From: an uncultured Oscillospiraceae bacterium | GTDB lineage: Bacteria; Bacillota; Clostridia; Oscillospirales; Ruminococcaceae | Direction of reading: 5' to 3' | NCBI GenBank assembly: GCA_934448295.1 | Contig: CAKSEY010000014.1 | Location: 37,748-101,747 of the forward strand | Length of the DNA stretch: 64,000 nt | Program-made: the position numbers and the translations under genes | In this document: piece after piece, positions 50,437 through 58,156 of the stretch | Numbering within the stretch: the stretch's first letter is position 1 | Layout of the letters: the number at the start of each line of letters is the position of its first letter | Notes under the pieces: model-generated | Databases searched by the model: none | What the model saw: only the letters and a program-made list of their open reading frames with translations | Told to the model about the DNA's origin: nothing

Positions 50437-51374
50437 TTAACACACAGTATTTGGTACAAAAACTTTTTCAGTACAGTCAAATATTTTATTAATCTCAACG
50501 TTTCCGGCAAATTTTCCTTCAAATAATAAGCTCAGATTAATTGAGTTTGTTTTTTCTGCATTCATTCTGCTGCTTAACATCGACAAAACCAACTCCTGCT
50601 TATCCTTGCTTCCGCTGATGTACATTATATCTGTATTTTCTTCAGAATCGGCTAAGTATAAATGAAATCTCACGCCGTCAATTTCTGTTTCAAACATATT
50701 GGTTTTATGGCGATATTTATGTTTTATTCCATTAACCGATATCATCGCCGGTAATTTTTTTAGGCAATCATATTCATCAATATGAGCAAAATTGCTTCTG
50801 ACTGTTTCTATATGCCGTGTTGCTATAAAGGTTACTATAAAATATCCTGATATGATTCCCAGAATTATTGCGCAGAATATAGCAGGAAAACTAAATGATA
50901 TCATACCAGTAAGAGACAAAAGAAAAGATACTGTTCCAACGCAAAGAATCAATGGCAGAAACCATTCGAGAATTGCCGCAGACCTTCAGGGATTACAATT
51001 TAACGCCAATAAGTTATGACAATTTTTGCAGCAAAAAGTCAGATATTCTTTGTACAGACATAACCCGCCTTTTCTTATCTGGCTATCAATATATCTCGTT
51101 GTAATACAGCGAAAACGAGCATTACCCCTTGCATATATCGTGCCTTGATATGGGTCGACAGCATTATTTTCAAAGAAGCGTTTTGCGATTCTATCTTGCT
51201 TTTTCTGCTATCACCCGTTTTGTTTGAATAGCTGCGAAGCCTGAATGCAGGCTTAACACAGAATTCCACACCGTTTGCTGATAATCCCAAACGAATAGGA
51301 TTATTTTCCTTTTGAGGAGATATTAACTCTAGTTTTTCGCCGCAATATGGGCAATATTTAATGTTAAGATTCAT
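50437..51374 (-). pseudogene. Zinc-ribbon membrane protein pseudogene
   Basis: The 5' part encodes MNLNIKYCPYCGEKLELISP (first CxxC). After a frameshift near 51195 the other frame continues ENNAVDPYQGTIYARGNAR and CCKNCHNLLALNCNP (second CxxC), then a TGA at about 50991. The same frame goes on EWFLPLILCVGTVSFLLS with two membrane segments and a C-terminal domain (FHLYLADSEENTDIMYISG). It therefore reads as one zinc-ribbon, two-TM protein broken by a frameshift and a stop. The family was not recognised. Confidence 0.62.
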
Positions 51375-51569
51375 AAGGCCGCCCCCGTCCTTTCGTTCCG
51401 CTGCAGAATAGGGAAACTGACTTAGATATGCATTATGTGGTCTGTGATAACTACCCTAATATTCATTATATCATTTTACTAAGGAAAAATCAATATTTTT
51501 CAAACAGCTTTCCATATGGCATTGACGACAGATATTATGTTGTAGCTCATGAATGGGACAGCTTGCCAA

Positions 51570-51695
51570 AACAAAAATCCTCCCCGAAAATCGGAGAGGA
51601 TTTAAAAAGTTCTCTGGTAAAGACCAATTTGATAACCTGATTGCCGCAAACCGCTTCGTAAAGCTGTTTGTAATGGCTTTGATTATCTCTTGGAG
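51570..51695. repeat. Left copy of the 126-bp direct repeat (attL-side)
   Basis: Identical over 126 bp to 62276-62401. Its last 13 bp, TTATCTCTTGGAG (51683-51695), equal the end of rpsI including the stop codon. The hairpin AATCCTCcCCGA/TCGGaGAGGATT and an AAAGACCAATT site lie within it. After 51695 the sequences diverge. Confidence 0.95.
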
Positions 51696-51812
51696 TTTTG
51701 GATAGCGGTTCTAGCACTTTTGCGCAACCTGCCACAAATCGCATAGCAATGCGGTTTTCAGCGCTTCCTTTTCGGTTCTGTTGCACGGCTTTTTGTAAGC
51801 TGCTGCAACATT

Positions 51813-51834
51813 AAAGACCAAATAAAGACCAAAT
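51813..51834. promoter_or_regulatory. Candidate integrase arm-type sites at the left end
   Basis: AAAGACCAAAT occurs twice in exact tandem (51813-51823 and 51824-51834). A related AAAGACCAATT is at 62325-62335 inside the right repeat. Short direct repeats at element ends are typical arm sites for Tn916-type integrases. The rest of 51696-51885 has no gene. Confidence 0.55.
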
Positions 51835-51885
51835 AAACTTATTATGACAGCCCTCTGCATTTTTTTGCCAAAAGCAATTATCATG

Positions 51886-52986
51886 TTAGATTACAACAAT
51901 ACTTGTCAATGCGGATATCTGATTGCAGATGTTTTCTTTCAATGTTTCTATTGTTGCCATTTTCATTGACAGTTTTTGTTGTTTGCTCAAATCAAAAGAA
52001 CCATCCTCTGTTATTGGAATAGGAACAAGAATATTTAAATTTTTTATCATATTACTATTGATCTTCGTATATTCATTCTTCCCATTTATACCCATTCTTC
52101 CTTTTGTGTTGTTCCTGAAAATGGGTTCAAGGAAATATTTTAAATATAGCAAATCAATATCTGCAAACTCGCTATTTATTTTCATAACACACCTATCACC
52201 GTTTATCGAAAAATACCCATCGATTATTGTTATATACCCTGCACAACCATTTTTGGAATAGGTTAAATACCTGCCATTATAGTCTGCGGTATCAGAATAA
52301 GCAAACGGTGTTCTATTATTAGCTGAATATACAGGTATATTTCCGCTATGGATATTGCACCAATCTTTGGTATAGCGCGAATTTCCGTTACAATGAATTA
52401 CTATGTCATTCAGAGGAACATACCTATATTTAAGTGTATTATCGACATTAATCAAAATTTTTGTTTTCTTAAGTTCATCTGCCTTAAATTGAAGAATCGC
52501 TTTTTGATGTTCAATATCATCGTAAATTCTGGCAAGCTCTATTTGCTTTTGTAAATCAAATCCTCCGCTAGGAAGAACTGGAACCTCAACCATAATGTTT
52601 TGTGTATTGCTAATGGTTGCTTTTGTATTCCAATCGAAGTCTTTTGTGCTAAAAGCCGCTTTAAGAGCATAGAACAAATATTTTATATCCAGAGAAAGTT
52701 CATATTCTTTTTTTGGATAATACAATCTTGCATCACCGTTCAAGGAGAATTTATGCTTGGTTCGGTACAACCACGTTCCTGCGTTAGCTCCATTTGTGGT
52801 AAGCTGAAGCCCTTCAACATCAAACATATAGGAATTTATCTCACCTACTTTCGTTTCACCAATAGTTTTGGCTGAATATACCGGATATGGACCTGGATGT
52901 TCGCTAATATATTGTTTTGTTATACTAGCACTTCCGCTTTTATAATCTAAAATGTCTGTAAAGACAACTTTTACAGTTTCAAGCAT
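51886..52986 (-). CDS. Restriction-modification specificity (S) subunit, BcgB-like
   Basis: A 366-residue protein with two target-recognition halves. Each begins with a similar block: FTDILDYKSGSASITKQYISEHPGPYPVYSAKT near residue 10, and LNDIVIHCNGNSRYTKDWCNIHSGNIPVYSANNRT near residue 195. Each ends in a helical spacer (QKQIELARIYDDIEHQKAIL and SKQQKLSMKMATIETLKENI). This is the HsdS/BcgB layout for a bipartite DNA site. Its start overlaps the end of the nuclease-methylase gene by 16 bp, so both are made from one mRNA. Confidence 0.85.
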   Translation of the reverse strand: MLETVKVVFTDILDYKSGSASITKQYISEHPGPYPVYSAKTIGETKVGEINSYMFDVEGLQLTTNGANAGTWLYRTKHKFSLNGDARLYYPKKEYELSLDIKYLFYALKAAFSTKDFDWNTKATISNTQNIMVEVPVLPSGGFDLQKQIELARIYDDIEHQKAILQFKADELKKTKILINVDNTLKYRYVPLNDIVIHCNGNSRYTKDWCNIHSGNIPVYSANNRTPFAYSDTADYNGRYLTYSKNGCAGYITIIDGYFSINGDRCVMKINSEFADIDLLYLKYFLEPIFRNNTKGRMGINGKNEYTKINSNMIKNLNILVPIPITEDGSFDLSKQQKLSMKMATIETLKENICNQISALTSIVVI

Positions 52987-55058
52987 TCGATAGCCTCCCT
53001 ATAGTTATTCATATCGTTAATTAGTTCATCGATAAAAGCCTTAAATTCGTCAAGTGTCATAACGCTATCAGCTTTCTTGAACCCAAGTCTAATCTTTTCT
53101 TCATTAGACCATAAATTGTCAATAATCCAATTAGCTTCCGAAGAAAACGTATCAATAGATATCAATTTCATTTTGCCATCAGAGCTGAACCAGCCCCAAA
53201 ATGGCTCCTGAATAGAGTTCTTATCGGGCAAGTTCTTATAAGAATTATATTTGTTCACCGCTTCGTGCAAGTCGTTATCTTCATTTGTATCTGTGCGATA
53301 TACATCCAATGTTTCTCCTATGCTTTTACAAATATAGCAAAACACCTTATAATCTTGCTTTACATTGTTTTCTATTTCCTGTTCTGTTTTCTTTCGTAGA
53401 GTTAGGATGTATGTTTTCTTAGGTGTATTGAAAAAGCTATTGATGGGTAAGGAAATAATACTCTCCATAAAGCAGGTTTCCACAATTAGTTGTTTCAGAT
53501 TTTTATTCCCAAGATTGGCGAAAATTCCGTCGGGGAGCACTATATTAGCTGTTCCACCATATTTTAAAGAGCGAATTATCCATTCCAAGAAAAGAGCTTC
53601 AACTCCATTTCCTTTTGCCTTATAAAGACCAGTATCGGATGCCAATTTTGAAATCATTGCGTCCTGATAATAAGGAGGGTTTGCAAGAATAAGGTCATAC
53701 TCATTTTCTTTTATTGAACCCAGAGTTCCTAGCGCGCTTTTACTTGAATGAAACGCTTTATTGAGAAGCTCAGTAGACAATTTAATTACATCATCTATAT
53801 CATTGTGGTCTTTAAATAGAGTAGAATAATATATAAGCATATTTGCTTTAGCAAGAATAGTAGTAATATCATCCTTGCCGGACATTTGTTTTTCAAAGCC
53901 GTAAAGCTCGACACCAAGATCAACATGTCCATTTTCCATTTTAAACGGAATATTCGATGCAGCTTCTAACAAAAACTTGCCAACGCCGGACGCAGGGTCA
54001 CATATTTTCATGCCCCTACCAATCGAAACCATATTTACCATTTCTCTTACTATCTTAAGAGGTGTAAAGAACTGTCCCATGCCAGATTTTTCATCACTAT
54101 TTTTCATAAAGGTTTCAAATAGCTTTGACTTAAAATCTTTACTTATATTTATAAACGGACCATTTGCTTTGTCATATTTGTAAAATTCATCCATGATGCT
54201 TTTAAAACAAAACGCATGCGAATCTTCTTCCACATAATGACCGTCTGCATTTTTTTTAACATGGAAAATCTGTCCATTAACAATAGTTGTTCCATCATCG
54301 CCCTTAGGAAACAAGAGTTTCATCTGTGCTCTTGGACCTTCCAGATAATGCCCGAGTATATCAGCGTTAGTAAGTCTTTTTGATTCATCTTCATTATATA
54401 AGCTATAAAGATACCTAAAAGAATTATTGCCTTTCAAAACATTTATATCACTTAAATATTTAAAAAGAAACACTTCCACAAATGTATAAAGTGCCATCTT
54501 TGATGAAGCAAAAGTCATTCGTTTCAAAATGCCTGCAATTTTTTTCGCTAAGTCAGTCGGGTCAATATCTTCTAACCTCAATATTGTATCGTTACTTTCA
54601 GTTATAGAAAGGGATACTAAATCAATAAATTCAGCTACTTTCTTTGGCTCTTCCTTAGGGTTAATCTTTCTAGTGATTCTGTTACCACTTTCATCCACTA
54701 TGTAGTTTTCGGTAAGAGAATTAAGCCAAATAAAATTATCGCCATCTGTTACAACATATATTTTTGAACCGATTTCTCTGGCTACTCCTATTTCCTGCTT
54801 GATTGCTTTGCGAATCTTGGTTTCGGTATTCAGCTGGTCTGGTGTTTTGAATTCCAAGAATACAACAACTTCTTTATTGTTGTTTATAATTAATACATCA
54901 GGTTTTTTGCCTAGGTTTTTAGAAACCTTCACTGTCTTTAGTATTCCGGACTTCATTAAGTTGTTTATAGTAGTTGCACCAAGACTAAGGCATGTGTATT
55001 TATCAAGAATGCATACCTCGTTAGTATATAATTCGTTCTGTATAGTTTGTTCAGACAT
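52971..55058 (-). CDS. Fused endonuclease-methyltransferase subunit, BcgA-like (type IIB/IIG)
   Basis: A 695-residue protein. The N-terminal 150 residues resemble the HsdR N-terminal nuclease: PDVLI at 53-57 and FLEFK at 68-72 give a PD...ExK site. Residues about 165-640 are an N6-adenine methyltransferase: GQFFTP at 328-333, DPASGVGKF at 354-362 (AdoMet motif) and NPPY at 460-463 (catalytic). No HsdR helicase gene is near. Nuclease and methylase in one chain plus a separate S subunit is the BcgI arrangement, which cuts on both sides of its site. Type assignment is inference. Confidence 0.8.
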   Translation of the reverse strand: MSEQTIQNELYTNEVCILDKYTCLSLGATTINNLMKSGILKTVKVSKNLGKKPDVLIINNNKEVVVFLEFKTPDQLNTETKIRKAIKQEIGVAREIGSKIYVVTDGDNFIWLNSLTENYIVDESGNRITRKINPKEEPKKVAEFIDLVSLSITESNDTILRLEDIDPTDLAKKIAGILKRMTFASSKMALYTFVEVFLFKYLSDINVLKGNNSFRYLYSLYNEDESKRLTNADILGHYLEGPRAQMKLLFPKGDDGTTIVNGQIFHVKKNADGHYVEEDSHAFCFKSIMDEFYKYDKANGPFINISKDFKSKLFETFMKNSDEKSGMGQFFTPLKIVREMVNMVSIGRGMKICDPASGVGKFLLEAASNIPFKMENGHVDLGVELYGFEKQMSGKDDITTILAKANMLIYYSTLFKDHNDIDDVIKLSTELLNKAFHSSKSALGTLGSIKENEYDLILANPPYYQDAMISKLASDTGLYKAKGNGVEALFLEWIIRSLKYGGTANIVLPDGIFANLGNKNLKQLIVETCFMESIISLPINSFFNTPKKTYILTLRKKTEQEIENNVKQDYKVFCYICKSIGETLDVYRTDTNEDNDLHEAVNKYNSYKNLPDKNSIQEPFWGWFSSDGKMKLISIDTFSSEANWIIDNLWSNEEKIRLGFKKADSVMTLDEFKAFIDELINDMNNYREAIECLKL

Positions 55059-55242
55059 TGTTTTTTCCTCCTATAATCTCGGAAACGATTCTATTGTATT
55101 CCTTTGGATTTTTTAAGTATGCAATGGCAGCTTCGTTAAAAAAATCAACAAGTTTTCGCCCATCTAGGGCTAAATTGCCTTTTAATTGATTGTGAAGTTC
55201 GGGAGTTAATCTTACCTGAACCTGTTTTGTCTTATTGTCCAT
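55051..55242 (-). CDS. Ribbon-helix-helix regulator of the restriction operon
   Basis: A 63-residue protein MDNKTKQVQVRLTPELHNQ followed by LALDGRKLVDFFNEAAIAYL, an Arc/CopG-type ribbon-helix-helix fold: a basic beta strand (QVQVRL) and two helices. GAGG lies before ATG 55242. It overlaps the nuclease-methylase gene by 8 bp and lies directly behind a 34-bp palindrome covering the promoter. It is therefore probably an autoregulator that sets restriction-enzyme expression after transfer, comparable in logic to C proteins. Confidence 0.8.
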   Translation of the reverse strand: MDNKTKQVQVRLTPELHNQLKGNLALDGRKLVDFFNEAAIAYLKNPKEYNRIVSEIIGGKNNV

Positions 55243-55256
55243 TTGCAGCACCTCAA

Positions 55257-55290
55257 ATGATATCATTATATCATGATATAATGATATCAT
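55257..55290 (-). promoter_or_regulatory. Perfect 34-bp operator palindrome of the restriction operon
   Basis: The 34 bp are exactly self-complementary and contain two ATGATATCAT boxes at the ends and ATATCATGATAT in the middle. On the minus strand a promoter TTGTCA with TATCAT (16-bp spacer) overlaps it, so occupancy would block RNA polymerase. It ends 15 bp before the RHH start. Confidence 0.85.
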
Positions 55291-55372
55291 TTTTTGACAA
55301 AAAAGTCAATAGGGCGAGGTGAAAATTGTTAATTGTGCCATTGTATTTTTGCAAACAGCTACATAAGAATAC

Positions 55373-55401
55373 TTGAATTTAAGGGCTGCGTATGGTATAA
55401 T
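55373..55401 (+). promoter_or_regulatory. Promoter of the Abi_2 gene
   Basis: TTGAAT and TATAAT with a 17-bp spacer, 30 bp upstream of the GTG start. Confidence 0.85.
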
Positions 55402-55430
55402 ACTAATATAAAACAAAAAGGGGTGTTACA

Positions 55431-56399
55431 GTGTATCCAAAAAGCATTGATTCTTTGATGAAAAATATGCGCGACAAAAAGGGCATTCATATAAAGGGAA
55501 GCTTGCAAAAGAAAAAATTAAGATATATGGGATATTTCCACGGATATAAAGGATATCGTTACTGTAATTCTCCGAACTCCCTACTTCCCTACACTGATTT
55601 CAATGAATTGCAAGCTGTTTATGATTTCGATATGAAAATCAAAGCAGTCCTTTATCCACAGATTATGTTTTTGGAAACCACTTTGAAGAACTTTGCTCTT
55701 GAAGTTATAATCAGTGAAGTAAACAGCGACAGATTTACAGACATTTATTCAAAAGCGCTCAATGAGTATAAAGCATATCCTGTTGGGTCTTCCGATTACA
55801 AAAAATTCATATCAAAGACAATGAGTATAAGGAACAAGATTTATAATGATATTTCTCGTGATTACGGAAGTAGCAATATTGTTACTCATTATTATGACAA
55901 AGATCGTCCCGTTCCTATATGGGCTATTTTTGAGATAATCAGCCTTGGAGAATTTGGATACTTTATATCTTGCTTAAACTCAACAGTAAGAGCTAGAATA
56001 TCTTCATCAGTAGGTATAAAATCAAGCGTTGACCCAGATTTAAGAATGGTCGAGAAAATTGTATTCACTCTAAAGGATTTGAGAAATGCGGTTGCCCATA
56101 ATAACACAATTTTTGACACGAGATTTAAAACGGGCGCAGTAAATTCTCGAATCTCAAAATACATAAGTTCAGAAACAGGAATAACCAATATCACATTTAA
56201 TTCAATTGTTGACTATATCATTCTTATTGCATTTGTTATGAGCCTGTTGCAGTGCAACAAAACGGATATTATTGGCTTCATTCGACAATTTGAAGATGCT
56301 TGCGCAACATTTAGGAAATCAGTTCCAATGGCAATATATTCCAAAATAATATTTACTGACACTAAGAATAAGCTCAATGCTATAAAAAACTTCTTGTAA
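55431..56399 (+). CDS. Abi_2-family abortive-infection protein (AbiD/AbiF-like, HEPN)
   Basis: A 322-residue protein. The start is GTG with AAGGGGTG upstream. HIKGSLQKKKLRYMGYFHGYKGYR, YDFDMKIKAVLYPQIMFLETTLKNF and PVPIWAIFEIISLGEFGYFISCL follow the Abi_2 (PF07751) pattern. VFTLKDLRNAVAHNNTIFD contains the R-x4-H motif typical of HEPN RNases. Abi_2 proteins stop phage growth by halting the infected cell, probably by cleaving RNA. It is divergent from the restriction operon, forming a two-system defence cargo. Confidence 0.85.
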   Translation: MYPKSIDSLMKNMRDKKGIHIKGSLQKKKLRYMGYFHGYKGYRYCNSPNSLLPYTDFNELQAVYDFDMKIKAVLYPQIMFLETTLKNFALEVIISEVNSDRFTDIYSKALNEYKAYPVGSSDYKKFISKTMSIRNKIYNDISRDYGSSNIVTHYYDKDRPVPIWAIFEIISLGEFGYFISCLNSTVRARISSSVGIKSSVDPDLRMVEKIVFTLKDLRNAVAHNNTIFDTRFKTGAVNSRISKYISSETGITNITFNSIVDYIILIAFVMSLLQCNKTDIIGFIRQFEDACATFRKSVPMAIYSKIIFTDTKNKLNAIKNFL

Positions 56400-56413
56400 A
56401 TTTTAAAAATGGG

Positions 56414-56515
56414 TTGCATTTTTTTGCAGTATATGATATAATATAATATAGAATAGCGGCGGACGTCTGCGGACTAAGCCTAAGGGAGTCGGATGCGTCC
56501 GGCTCTCTTTTTGTA
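56414..56515 (+). ncRNA. Candidate short RNA unit between Abi_2 and the DUF6076 gene
   Basis: A promoter TTGCAT/TATAAT (56414-56442, 17-bp spacer) is followed about 50 bp later by a terminator GAGTCGGA-tgcg-TCCGGCTC with TCTTTTT. This would make a structured transcript of about 65 nt. It also could simply terminate the Abi_2 mRNA. It faces the 3' end of the minus-strand DUF6076-type gene. Confidence 0.5.
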
Positions 56516-56523
56516 TATAGCAA

Positions 56524-57528
56524 TTAATGTTGAGATTTATTTTCTAGTTTGATTTTTAACTCAGAAACATGATCAATATATTGCATAATTTCTGTTTCTA
56601 GCCTCTCGCTACAACTTCTCTCATACTCCTTAAGCATAGCAGCAGACTTGGCAACAAACTCATCATGCAGCGCCCTGTACTGCGCTTTTTCAGCCTCGGA
56701 GAGCCTGTCCCAGCCCTTCTTCTTGTGCATGAAGTTCTCAAAGCCGTACTTGACCCTCTGCCGCAGGTTAAAAACTCCCTCGGAGCATTTCTCGCGGTAG
56801 ACTGCCTTGCTGTTCTTCTTGCGGAGCAGCCTGCAATCCCCGCAATAAAGCGTGTTTCTGGACTTCGCAAGAAAATAGCTGCCGCAGAGCCTGCACTCAA
56901 TGCAGAACAGCTTACGGCTTTCAAGAAAACGCAAATACTCCGTAAGGAGCTTCGCGACATCTCCGCAGCCAAACCGAATAACACTCAAAATCTCCGTGTT
57001 CTGCGGAGATTTTTTCTTTTTCAGCGTGGTGAATGTATCGGAAATCAAAGTTTCCACATCGCTGCGGAACTGCTCGCCAAGCTCTGCCCTGTCCGCCTGT
57101 TTCATTCCCAGACCGAAACGGGCGTTCATGTACAAGCCAGTCACAGCCCTATACATTTTCAGAACGACCCTCGTGAGCAGGCGGACGGACGCGCTCCTGT
57201 CCACCTTGAAAATGTAGTCGAGAGTATTCAGCGTTTCGGCAACGCGGCTCTTGTTGGTGTTCTCGTCTTTGAGGTTTGCGTAGAGCCTGTCCACCTGCTC
57301 CTGTATCTTCTCGGATTCCGAAAACGAACGGCATAAATTAAGTGCGAATGTTCCAAGGGACTGGCTGCGGAAGTATACGTCAAGCTCCTTGACAGCAAAA
57401 TTCGGTGCGTCCGGGTTCTTCAGCGTCTTGTTTATGGTTTTCTCCGAGCCGCCGATCAGCGTTTCAGAATTGTTCGACAGCAGTAGAACTACCTCATAAT
57501 CGCAGTTTATTTCGTATTTCTTTTCCAT
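56524..57528 (-). CDS. DUF6076-type mobile-element protein with Cys zinc motif
   Basis: A 334-residue protein common on small mobilisable elements of Clostridia. The middle contains CIECRLCGSYFLAKSRNTLYCGDC, a CxxCxxC...CxxC metal-binding cluster, followed by a Lys-rich helical region (FENFMHKKKGWDRLSEAEKAQY) that suggests DNA binding. The N-terminal 200 residues are mostly helical without a known motif. Function is unknown; the family name is given from recollection. It is divergent from the excisionase/replication genes. Confidence 0.65.
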   Translation of the reverse strand: MEKKYEINCDYEVVLLLSNNSETLIGGSEKTINKTLKNPDAPNFAVKELDVYFRSQSLGTFALNLCRSFSESEKIQEQVDRLYANLKDENTNKSRVAETLNTLDYIFKVDRSASVRLLTRVVLKMYRAVTGLYMNARFGLGMKQADRAELGEQFRSDVETLISDTFTTLKKKKSPQNTEILSVIRFGCGDVAKLLTEYLRFLESRKLFCIECRLCGSYFLAKSRNTLYCGDCRLLRKKNSKAVYREKCSEGVFNLRQRVKYGFENFMHKKKGWDRLSEAEKAQYRALHDEFVAKSAAMLKEYERSCSERLETEIMQYIDHVSELKIKLENKSQH

Positions 57529-57561
57529 AATTATACATCAACCTCAAAAAATTTTTCTTAA

Positions 57562-57768
57562 TACAAGGATAAAGTATGTGTATTCAGCCTAACAGCGGTT
57601 AAACTCCAAAAATATTGAGCATTCAATGCCGCATTACAATGCAGCTTTTGCACTGCTCAAAATTACTTTTAGCAGTTACAAGGATAATGTATAAAGTGGC
57701 AATAACCCGCTCCATGAAGCTAATTATCCAAATAGTGAATGAGCGATTATTAAAACACTATCCTTGTA
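57562..57768. repeat. Three iteron-like ACAAGGATA repeats
   Basis: TACAAGGATAAAGTAT (57562-57577), TACAAGGATAATGTAT (57677-57692) and the inverse AACACTATCCTTGTA (57754-57768) share a TACAAGGATA core. They fill the 337-bp gap upstream of the HTH-replication operon and could be an origin or operator. No gene was seen in the gap. Confidence 0.55.
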
Positions 57769-57785
57769 AAGTATAACACGACCTA

Positions 57786-57814
57786 TTGCATTTGTCAACC
57801 CTTTGTGATAGAAT
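57786..57814 (+). promoter_or_regulatory. Promoter of the HTH/replication operon
   Basis: TTGCAT and TAGAAT with a 17-bp spacer. Confidence 0.72.
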
Positions 57815-57865
57815 ACCATCAACCGAAGTAATCTCGGAACAATATCGCACAAGGAGGTAATTTTT

Positions 57866-58156
57866 ATGACAAACGAAAAGAAACAAGAAATTATCGCAGC
57901 AATGACAGGCTTACTTGAACATCTGACCGACAACGAACCGACGAAAATCGAACCCCCCCATGCTACCGAACAGGTGGTCGAAATGCTCACCATTAAGGAA
58001 TGCACTGAGGCAGTCAAAGGTCTGAACGAGTACACTGTAAGACAGCTTGTTCTGCGCAAGGAACTGCCATCCATCAGAATGGGTCAGGGAAAGCGCGGGA
58101 AGATACTCGTCCCGAAAGCGGCACTTATGGCATATTTTACGGGAGATAAGCTATGA
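57866..58156 (+). CDS. Excisionase-family helix-turn-helix protein
   Basis: A 96-residue protein. The C-terminal half, MLTIKECTEAVKGLNEYTVRQLVLRKELPSIRMGQGKRGKILVPKAAL, matches excisionase/MerR-like HTH_17 proteins of mobile elements. It could serve as a recombination directionality factor or as a regulator of the replication gene, which begins 4 bp before its stop (ATGA overlap). AAGGAGG precedes the start. Confidence 0.82.
   Translation: MTNEKKQEIIAAMTGLLEHLTDNEPTKIEPPHATEQVVEMLTIKECTEAVKGLNEYTVRQLVLRKELPSIRMGQGKRGKILVPKAALMAYFTGDKL

Larger units (their letters stand above)
46030..51695. mobile_element. Decayed older mobilisable element, left boundary uncertain
   Basis: This stretch contains remnants of the same replication and relaxase genes as the intact element to its right, in the same order and orientation. 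It also holds a nuclease pseudogene, an IS3-family relic, an IS256-family copy and a zinc-ribbon pseudogene. It ends in the 126-bp repeat that normally borders rpsI. No integrase remains. The left end was not located precisely; no copy of the rpsI-end core was seen near 45.9-46.1 kb. Confidence 0.7.

Noticed and set aside
46030..51695. Intact second integrative element
   Set aside because: No integrase, damaged relaxase and several pseudogenes; treated as a decayed remnant.
52971..55058. Classical type I restriction system
   Set aside because: There is no HsdR helicase gene beside it and the nuclease-like domain is fused to the methylase; the BcgI-like reading fits better.
55257..55290. CRISPR-like short repeat unit
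   Set aside because: It is a single palindrome with internal symmetry and no spacer-repeat periodicity; no CRISPR array or cas gene was seen in the window.
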